DNA of 53,961 nucleotides, from positions 1 to 53,961 of the forward strand of contig CANPYX010000015.1 in the NCBI GenBank assembly GCA_947588955.1. The letters are read 5' to 3'. Position numbers and translations under genes: made by a program. Positions 47,998-53,961 of this stretch are shown in pieces (position 1 is the stretch's first letter; each line of letters opens with the position of its first letter). The stretch comes from an uncultured Oscillospiraceae bacterium (lineage in GTDB: Bacteria > Bacillota > Clostridia > Oscillospirales > Oscillospiraceae). The notes below the pieces were generated by a model. That model had not been told where the DNA came from. It saw only the letters and a list, made by a program, of their open reading frames with translations, and made no database searches.

Positions 47998-49503
47998 CTA
48001 AGCTTGCGCGTGGGAATGTTTAAAGCTTCTGCTGATCTCCTTCCACTTCCCCGAATGGTATCTGGCTGCCATTATGAAGGTTCTTGAGCACTGGTCGATG
48101 ACCAGGGCTATCCACGCTCCCCACAGCCCCAGGTTTGCGTAATTTATAAGCAGTATGGCAAGCCCGCTTCTGAGGCCCAGGACGGTTATCGCCATCACCA
48201 CCGCGGTAAAGCGGGTGTCCCCCGCTCCTCTGAGCCCGCCGGAGACGATGAACTGGTCCGCCTGGAAGGGCTGGGACGCCGCCAGCAGCAGCAATATGGG
48301 CGCGCCCATGCTGATTACCTGCGGGTCGTTTTTGAACATACCTATGATCTGCCTGTTGAAAAGCACCATCAGCGCCGCCGTCAAAAACGACGCGGCGATC
48401 CCCAAATCCCTGGTCCTGCGCATATACACCGCCGACATATCGTACCGCCGCTTGCCTATGGACTGCCCCATGAGCGTCGTGGCGGCGTTGGCGAAGGCCT
48501 GACCCATCATGAAGCTCATTGACTGTATGGACATGCACACGTTGTGCGTGGCGTATACGGTGTCGCCAAGCCCCGTTACCTGGCGGGTGTAGATTATAAG
48601 CCCCGCGCGCATGAGAAGCTGCTCCACCATTGATGGGACGCCGATGTTTATGACGTCGCCCATGAGCCCCTTGTTGAAGGCAAACCTCTCCCTCAAGTCC
48701 AGATAGACGTACTTTTTCTTCCCCAGGCTCACCCACATGGCTATGACAAACGCCACTGTCTGCCCGATGTTGGTCGCCCAGGACGCCCCCGCCACGCCCA
48801 TCTTCGGAACGCCGAAGTGTCCGTAGATCATCACGTAGTTGAAGCCCAAATTCACCACATTCGCCACAGTGTTGTATATCATCGGCGTCTTGGTGTCGCC
48901 GATGCCACGAAGCGCGGCGGTGACGGTTATGGTGACGCAAAGCGGTATGAAGCCGTAGAGCTGGATGTCAAGGTACTCCTTGCCCAGCCTCAGCGCCTCC
49001 TCGCTTATGCCCGTGCCGCCCATGAAGCTGATGAGCCACTCTGAGCAGGCAAGCCCCACCGCCATGAATACGACGCTCATAAGGAGGTTCAATATCATGG
49101 CGTGCTTGAACACCTGATTGCACTTTTCCCTGTCCTGCCTCCCGCGAAAGCGCGCTATCACAGCCGTAGCTCCCACGTTCATCGCCTGTATCATGGTCAT
49201 AAGCAGGAATTTCGGCTGTGAGGCAAGTCCCACGGCGGTGAGGGCGACTATGCCCTCGTAGCCGGGCAGGTTGCCCACCATCATCTGGTCGGCAATGGAG
49301 GTGAGCTGCGTCAGCACCAGCTCAATGAGGCTGGGCATGGCGATAAGTATCACGTCACGGTAGAGCTCCCGCTTTGTGACGCCCTCCGGCTCCCGCGCCT
49401 TCCCCACCCTGCCGGTCTCGCCGGGATCGCCGGGGCTTCCGTAGGGCAGGCGGTCCAGCGCGGTTATGACCGTCTTGCCCCTGTGCTCATGTATGTCGGA
49501 CAT
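47998..49503 (-). CDS. MATE-family efflux transporter
   Basis: A 501-residue pump. ATG 49503 is chosen over an upstream in-frame ATG because GGGAGAG lies before it. A hydrophilic N-terminal tail of about 55 residues precedes twelve spans in two MATE halves. QLTSIADQMMVGNLPGYEGI is the family's N-terminal motif. LYGFIPLCVTITVTAALRGIGDTKTP and the matching SGGLRGAGDTRFTAVVMAI mark the ends of the pseudo-repeats. It should exchange Na+ or H+ for cationic drugs or metabolites; the substrate is unknown. Confidence 0.95.
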   Translation of the reverse strand: MSDIHEHRGKTVITALDRLPYGSPGDPGETGRVGKAREPEGVTKRELYRDVILIAMPSLIELVLTQLTSIADQMMVGNLPGYEGIVALTAVGLASQPKFLLMTMIQAMNVGATAVIARFRGRQDREKCNQVFKHAMILNLLMSVVFMAVGLACSEWLISFMGGTGISEEALRLGKEYLDIQLYGFIPLCVTITVTAALRGIGDTKTPMIYNTVANVVNLGFNYVMIYGHFGVPKMGVAGASWATNIGQTVAFVIAMWVSLGKKKYVYLDLRERFAFNKGLMGDVINIGVPSMVEQLLMRAGLIIYTRQVTGLGDTVYATHNVCMSIQSMSFMMGQAFANAATTLMGQSIGKRRYDMSAVYMRRTRDLGIAASFLTAALMVLFNRQIIGMFKNDPQVISMGAPILLLLAASQPFQADQFIVSGGLRGAGDTRFTAVVMAITVLGLRSGLAILLINYANLGLWGAWIALVIDQCSRTFIMAARYHSGKWKEISRSFKHSHAQA

Positions 49504-49581
49504 TATATCTCTCCCGAATCCATTATAAGATAATGTTATCACCTTTCGGGAAATTTTCAATAGCGAATGTTGCGTTTAAGC

Positions 49582-50862
49582 TTACACTATCTTCTCAATA
49601 TTGTACCTCGCCGCCAAAAACACCCAGTTTTGATTGAAGGGGCGCATTATGTTCCAGTACCCCACGCCGTAGAGCCCGTATTCATCCGCCAGCGCCAGCT
49701 TTGCCTCAACGCTCCTCACGTCCTCGAACCACACCGTGTGGCGGCGTCCGCCCGCGTAATACTCGTAAAACGGCGATTGGGCGGTCTCGTCAAACTGTAT
49801 CTCCGCCCCATACCTTGCCGCCCTGAGCACCGCGCCCTGGTTGCCGATGTTCTCCGCCCTTGTCACGCCTTGTTCATAGGGCAGAGTCCAGTCGTAGCCG
49901 TAATTGGGTATGCCCATCATTATTTTCGCCGGCGGGATCTCCGTGACGGCGTACTCCACCACGTTCCGCACCTGGTTTATCGGCGCCACGGCCATGGGCG
50001 GTCCGTAGGTGTAGCCCCACTCATAGGTCATCAGCAGCACCCTGTCCACAATCGCGCCGATGGCCGGGTAGTCGTGGGCCTCATAAAGGAGCCCCGGCTG
50101 GTTGGCGGTGATCTTCGGCGCCAGGTCTGCGCTGACGGTGAAGCCGTTGGGCCTCAGCCTCTCCACGGCCCTTCGCAGGAACGCCTGGTACCCCTCCGCG
50201 TCCTCCGGGGCGATGTACTCAAAGTCCATGTCGATGCCCACATACCCCTTCTCCCGCATGACCTCCAGAAGGTTCGTCAGCACCGTGTCCTGGAGCTGCG
50301 GGTCGGAAAAGAGCCGGGACGCCCTGGCGGTGGAGAAGCCACCCGTCTCGTCAAGACTGGAAAACACAAGCACCGGCGCCGTGTTGAACCTGTAAGCGGC
50401 GGCGATGAGCTCCGCGTCCGAAGCGGGTATCAGCGTGCCTGATTCCGTAAAGCCGTAGGTGAAAACGGCAAGGTACGTAAGATACGGCAGCGCGCCCAAA
50501 AGCGTGGATCGCTGTATGTGTGGATAGGCGTAGCCCTTTGTGGCTATCGAGCGTATTTTCGAGCCCTGAAAGCTTACCGTCAGCTGTTGTCCCGGGCGTA
50601 TCGTCTCGTTTTGGGCAAGCTCCGGGTTATTCTGTATGAGCTCCGGAACGCTGACGCCGAACCTCCTGCCAATGGAGTACAGAGTATCCCCCTGCCGCAC
50701 CGTGTAAACCTGCGACGGCAGTGTGATTATAAGCGCCTGCCCCACCACAAGCGTCTGGTTTTCCCCAAGTCCGTTGTCCGAGCGGATACGCTGGACAGAG
50801 GTGCCGTAGCGCCGGGCGATGGAGTAGAGCGTGTCTCCCCGGCGGACGATATGAATGAGCAT
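49582..50862 (-). CDS. LysM-GH18 glycosidase, spore-lysin type
   Basis: A 426-residue protein of the YaaH/SleL type, an N-acetylglucosaminidase acting on spore cortex or wall peptidoglycan. Two LysM domains (about 1-45, IVRRGDTLYSIARRYG; about 50-96, TVRQGDTLYSIGRRFG) precede a GH18 barrel (about 105-426). The catalytic motif GIDMDFEYI has the D-x-D-x-E pattern with the acid Glu. LLMTYEWGYTYGPPMA, MMGIPNYGYDW and YGLYGVGYWN are further barrel motifs. No signal peptide, normal for spore-coat-targeted members. The ATG follows GGAGGGAT. It supports a sporulating host together with spoIIE. Confidence 0.93.
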   Translation of the reverse strand: MLIHIVRRGDTLYSIARRYGTSVQRIRSDNGLGENQTLVVGQALIITLPSQVYTVRQGDTLYSIGRRFGVSVPELIQNNPELAQNETIRPGQQLTVSFQGSKIRSIATKGYAYPHIQRSTLLGALPYLTYLAVFTYGFTESGTLIPASDAELIAAAYRFNTAPVLVFSSLDETGGFSTARASRLFSDPQLQDTVLTNLLEVMREKGYVGIDMDFEYIAPEDAEGYQAFLRRAVERLRPNGFTVSADLAPKITANQPGLLYEAHDYPAIGAIVDRVLLMTYEWGYTYGPPMAVAPINQVRNVVEYAVTEIPPAKIMMGIPNYGYDWTLPYEQGVTRAENIGNQGAVLRAARYGAEIQFDETAQSPFYEYYAGGRRHTVWFEDVRSVEAKLALADEYGLYGVGYWNIMRPFNQNWVFLAARYNIEKIV

Positions 50863-50958
50863 AATTTATCCCTCCCTGCCGCATTATACGCCGACGCGTG
50901 TCGATTCGTGAAGGGGCGGCATAGGATGGGGCATGATTTCGGTAAAGAGGTCCATGTT

Positions 50959-51462
50959 ATGCTCATTGAAAAGCCCTACGACAGATACGCGACGGTGGAG
51001 TACGCAAGGCGCTGGGCGCTTACAAGGAACCCCCGGTACTACGACTTCGAGGAAATAGGCGGCGACTGCACAAATTTCGCCTCACAATGTATATTCGCGG
51101 GCTCCGGCGTCATGAACTACACCCCCGTCACGGGCTGGTACTACATCTCGGCAAACGAGCGCACAGCCTCCTGGACGGGGGTGGAATATCTGTATGATTT
51201 TCTCATAAGAAATAAGGGCGCGGGGCCCTTTGCCAGGGAAGCCCCTCTTTCCGCGGCGGAGCCCGGCGACATCCTCCAGCTCGGCGGGTCGGAGGGCCGC
51301 TTCTACCACTCCCCTGTCATAGTCAAGACTGAGCCGGAGATACTTGTCTGCGCCCACACCTACGACGCGCTGGACCGTAAGCTCTCAAGCTACGTCTACT
51401 CCCATGCAAGGCTCCTGCATATTGAGGGCGTAAGGGTAGAGGAGCAGTCAGCGCAGCTGTGA
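50959..51462 (+). CDS. Amidase-fold (Amidase_6) protein
   Basis: A 167-residue protein. ATG 50959 (MLIEKPYDRY) is chosen: AAGAGG lies 8 bases upstream and family members begin at this point; ATG 50926 is an alternative. YDRYATVEYARRWALTRNP, then GGDCTNFASQCIFAG with the presumed catalytic Cys, GWYYISANERTASWTGVEYL, and the His in YHSPVIV and CAHT are typical of the putative amidase domain (NlpC/P60-like fold). No signal peptide. Its stop lies inside the 3' end of the convergent sirtuin gene, a 15-base overlap. Confidence 0.88.
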   Translation: MLIEKPYDRYATVEYARRWALTRNPRYYDFEEIGGDCTNFASQCIFAGSGVMNYTPVTGWYYISANERTASWTGVEYLYDFLIRNKGAGPFAREAPLSAAEPGDILQLGGSEGRFYHSPVIVKTEPEILVCAHTYDALDRKLSSYVYSHARLLHIEGVRVEEQSAQL

Positions 51463-52170
51463 GAATACCTCCCCGATTTTTCCGGCGATAACAAGCTCCG
51501 CCATGGAGTCCATGGGCGTGGGAGACTTGTTTATCAGCACCAGATGCGGCCAACGAAAATAGTGGATAAGCCCCGCCGCCGGGTAGACCGCCAGAGACGT
51601 GCCGCCGATGATGAGCATATCCGCGCGGGAGATCTCCGTCACCGCCCTTGAAAGCACGTCCTGGTCAAGCCCCTCCTCGTAAAGCACAATGTCGGGCCTC
51701 ACTATCCCCCCGCAGGCGGGACAGCGGGGCGTCTCGGAGGCGTTCTGGACGAAATCCGCCTCATAGCGCCTGCCGCACCTGACGCAGTAATTCTTTAAAA
51801 GCGTGCCGTGGAGCTCCAGGACGTTTTTACTCCCCGCCGCCTGGTGGAGCCCGTCGATGTTCTGCGTCACCACCGCCCGAAGCTTTCCCCGCTTTTCAAG
51901 CCGCGCCAGATACTCGTGGGCGGCGTTGGGCTTTGCCCCACGGACTATCAGCTTGTCCCGGTAAAAGCGGTAAAACTCGTCGGGATACCGGTCAAAAAAG
52001 CTGCGGCTCAGTATCTCCTCCGGCGGGTAGTCGTACTTCTGGTTGTAGAGCCCGTCCACACTGCGGAAATCAGGTATCCCGCTCTCCGTGGACACCCCCG
52101 CGCCCCCAAAAAACACTATCCTCTCCGCCCCGTCAATAAGCCCTTGAAGCCTCTCGATCTTCCCGTCCAT
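51448..52170 (-). CDS. Sir2-family NAD-dependent protein deacylase
   Basis: A 240-residue sirtuin that removes acyl groups from lysines using NAD. ATG 52170 has AGGAGGGG upstream; the further in-frame start has none. NAD-binding FFGGAGVSTESGIPDFRS, TQNIDGLH, and the catalytic His in LELHGT are intact. The zinc module has two Cys pairs, CVRC and CPAC. GGTSLAVYPAA and LVLINKSPTPMD complete the Rossmann part. In bacteria it commonly regulates acetyl-CoA synthetase, but no partner gene is nearby. Confidence 0.95.
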   Translation of the reverse strand: MDGKIERLQGLIDGAERIVFFGGAGVSTESGIPDFRSVDGLYNQKYDYPPEEILSRSFFDRYPDEFYRFYRDKLIVRGAKPNAAHEYLARLEKRGKLRAVVTQNIDGLHQAAGSKNVLELHGTLLKNYCVRCGRRYEADFVQNASETPRCPACGGIVRPDIVLYEEGLDQDVLSRAVTEISRADMLIIGGTSLAVYPAAGLIHYFRWPHLVLINKSPTPMDSMAELVIAGKIGEVFSQLR

Positions 52171-52210
52171 ACCGACCCCTCCTAAGCCTTGATACCCTGA
52201 TTCTATCACC

Positions 52211-52582
52211 TTACCGCAGAAATTTCAACCGGCAGACAAACCGCTCCGATAAAAACTGCCTTGCAAGTGCGATATTTTCCTCAAGGGAAAACTCATTCTG
52301 CAAGGAAATCTCAAAGCTGTATGCAAGCTGGGCGTTCCCGCCGCGCTCGGCTTTTTCCACGGCGTTCCATAAAGTCTGGCGGTCTTGGTACTCCGGCGGG
52401 GCTTAGGGCGGGAGCAGGATGTCGGAGCAGATCACGCCGCCCTTGCGGGTGTAGTCGCTGTACTCGCCGTAGTATTCGCTGAACAGCTTTTCCCCGGAGC
52501 GGTAGGCGGCTGACGCGATGGCTGACTGCTTTGATTTTTGGATAAAAAAGACCGCTGGCTTTTTCACCGGGGAGCCGGTGTG
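52211..52582 (-). pseudogene. MobA/MobL-type relaxase fragment
   Basis: One frame encodes unmistakable MobQ-family relaxase sequence: SAIASAAYRSGEKLFSEYYG, then YTRKGGVICSDILLPP, a TAA stop at 52403-52405, then APPEYQDRQTLWNAVEKAER and AQLAYSFEISLQNEFS, ending in a stop at 52211. In intact relatives the LPPxAPPEY motif continues through the position of this stop. The N-terminus is degraded (a GTG at 52567 but no site) and the catalytic remainder, several hundred residues, is missing. It is the residue of a mobilisable element; the downstream XRE and GNAT genes may belong to the same insertion. Confidence 0.85.
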
Positions 52583-52630
52583 TCAACGGTCTGATTTTCG
52601 GTATTTTGTTGCTGGGGTTCTCCTAAAATA

Positions 52631-53002
52631 CTACCACTTAAAAATGGCGTTGATACAGAAATAAGCGATAATCAAGATGACAATAGCAGCGATACTCCCG
52701 CCAATTATCAAATACCACTTGAAAATACTTTTCGCAGTATTTACGTCATTGTATATTGAATTGAGCTTTTCACTGTTTATGTTTTTGTCTCTAACTTCCT
52801 CTACATCAATATCCTTTACCAACTCGTCGAGAGTTAAACCGAAGTAATCGCTCAAAAGGACAAGACGCTGAAAATCAGGGTATGATTGACAGGACTCCCA
52901 TTTTGAAATGGTCTGTCGGGAAACCTTTAGCTCCGCACCCAACTCCTCTTGCGAAAGTCCTTTCGATTTTCTCAAGTTAATCAATTTCTCATTAAAGTTC
53001 AT
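52631..53002 (-). CDS. XRE-family regulator with C-terminal membrane span
   Basis: A 123-residue protein. The helix-turn-helix (residues 5-60) has GLSQEELGAELKVSRQTISK and DYFGLTLDELVKD, typical of small Firmicutes XRE regulators. A linker follows, then one hydrophobic span (about 95-118, WYLIIGGSIAAIVILIIAYF), so DNA binding would be tied to the membrane. The ATG has CGGAGGAA upstream. The gene is AT-richer than the main chromosome and lies beside the relaxase fragment, so it probably came with a mobile element. Target unknown. Confidence 0.9.
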   Translation of the reverse strand: MNFNEKLINLRKSKGLSQEELGAELKVSRQTISKWESCQSYPDFQRLVLLSDYFGLTLDELVKDIDVEEVRDKNINSEKLNSIYNDVNTAKSIFKWYLIIGGSIAAIVILIIAYFCINAIFKW

Positions 53003-53223
53003 AAGAATTTCCTCCGATATGCAATTTAGTTTTGCGGCCGCAAGAAAGTTATCGCATATTCAAGGAGTTCTTTCAACCAACCTTTGTTGGAAATTTGTCA
53101 CCCGCAAGAAACATCCGAAAAGTTCTACGCATTTTTACACAATAGCAACCTTTTTGGCATGATAGAAGTGCGCCCTTTAGTTCCTAAAGGGTTTTGCAAC
53201 TTCTCAACAAACGGGAATCTGGA

Positions 53224-53748
53224 CTATAACTGAATCCAATAACGTAGCTCAATATGTCCATCTTCTTCAACTTCATTTTCTAATACACCACCATTATTGA
53301 TTATTGATTTCGCTGAACCTATGTTATTTTTGTCGCAAGTCATCAAAACCCTCTTAATGCCAAGTTTTTTACATTCTTCTAATGCTAAAGCAATCATTGC
53401 TGTCGCATAACCTTTTCGTCTTTCACTGGGTCTGACGCCATCTCCTATATGCCCGCCAGTTTTTAATAGTTCATCATTTAAATAATGACGGATATTAACA
53501 GCTCCTACAAATATATTTCTGTCCTTATCAAGACAAAACAAAGTCGTATCAGGAACCCAACCATTCTCTTCCTTTTTCCCTGTATCAAGGCTTTCTATGT
53601 AACACTCTAAATCATGAAAATCATTAGCCCATATTTTCCATGGAGACATATTGGTATGATTTTCTATGATATCATTCTTCCACTCCGTCAGCATTTCAAA
53701 TAACTGTTCTCTATATTCGGTGGTTAATCTTATCAGTTCAATATTCAT
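53224..53748 (-). CDS. GNAT acetyltransferase, RimJ/RimL-like
   Basis: A 174-residue acetyltransferase starting at the ATG at 53748, after AAGGAGAG; the earlier in-frame ATG has no site. FVGAVNIRHYLNDELLKTGG, then the acetyl-CoA motif RPSERRKGYATAMIALALEE, MTCDKNNIGSAKSIINNGG and the C-terminal RYWIQL are characteristic of the RimJ/RimL-type GNAT group found on Firmicutes elements. Substrate unknown. Strongly AT-rich, consistent with transfer. The 220 bases between it and the XRE gene hold only a small CCCTTTAG/CTAAAGGG hairpin. Confidence 0.92.
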   Translation of the reverse strand: MNIELIRLTTEYREQLFEMLTEWKNDIIENHTNMSPWKIWANDFHDLECYIESLDTGKKEENGWVPDTTLFCLDKDRNIFVGAVNIRHYLNDELLKTGGHIGDGVRPSERRKGYATAMIALALEECKKLGIKRVLMTCDKNNIGSAKSIINNGGVLENEVEEDGHIELRYWIQL

Positions 53749-53961
53749 TGATCTCTCCTTCAAAAGCCCGATTTGTCAAACAGTCACCTACTCGACACTG
53801 AACATTATACCACCCAAATGTGAAGAAATCTACCGTCCGTTAAGACGTTTCTCTCAACACCCTTCACAAAAAGCCCCCCGGCTCAATGCCCGGTGCCCAT
53901 AAGAAAGTTATGAAGCAAAAATTTTAATTGCGGCATCTGTCAGACTGGATTGGGGCAAACA

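Overview
The window looks like a chromosomal segment of a GC-rich, spore-forming member of the Clostridia (Oscillospirales-like). Reasons: spoIIE, a LysM-GH18 protein of the spore-lysin type, an S-layer (SLH) surface protein, FMN-riboswitch-controlled ribU, GHKL/LytTR signalling and strong GGAGG ribosome binding sites. No gene fixes the species, so the taxonomic call is an inference.

Layout. (1) 1-11345 is part of a prophage. Packaging and head genes run on the minus strand: zinc-ribbon protein, small and large terminase, a 1020-residue head/tail hub-like protein, a small membrane protein, a coiled-coil protein, portal, scaffold, capsid, and a further gene cut by the window edge. On the plus strand sits a lysogeny pair, an XRE repressor and an ImmA-type HExxH protease. 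(2) 11395-12770 is a five-tRNA cluster (Gly, Arg, His, Gln, Lys) full of a dispersed palindromic repeat. (3) 12955-22146 holds a zinc-ribbon protein, an alpha/beta hydrolase, a YitT protein, a Pr6Pr membrane protein, and an ABC ATPase with a giant coiled-coil FtsX-type permease. (4) 22163-28006 is housekeeping and sporulation: riboswitch-ribU, spoIIE, a small membrane protein, greA and lysS. (5) 28224-32564 is regulatory: an acquired acetyltransferase, an ECF sigma factor with its anti-sigma, an AgrC/AgrA-like pair and a second LytTR protein. (6) 33020-39121 is a six-gene partner-switching operon: kinase-like ATPase, STAS protein, DUF2156, DMT transporter, membrane/ATPase-like fusion, and an RsbU-RsbW fusion phosphatase. 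No sigma-factor gene lies in it. (7) 39247-47922 holds a 1750-residue SLH protein of stacked beta-sandwich domains and, divergently, a response regulator, histidine kinase and C39 peptidase operon. (8) 47998-53961 holds a MATE pump, LysM-GH18 protein, amidase-fold protein, sirtuin, a broken MobA/MobL relaxase, an XRE regulator and a GNAT acetyltransferase. The last part is AT-richer and looks like the remains of a mobile element.

The most unusual content is repetitive DNA. A palindromic element of about 105 bp occurs five times plus one partial copy. Two copies lie immediately 3' of tRNA genes. One lies inside the phage hub gene, where its 105 bases are translated in frame. A second repeat family, 600-740 bp, without a convincing gene and flanked by hairpins, has one copy inside the phage cluster and one on the chromosome in opposite orientation. 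Neither could be compared with databases here.
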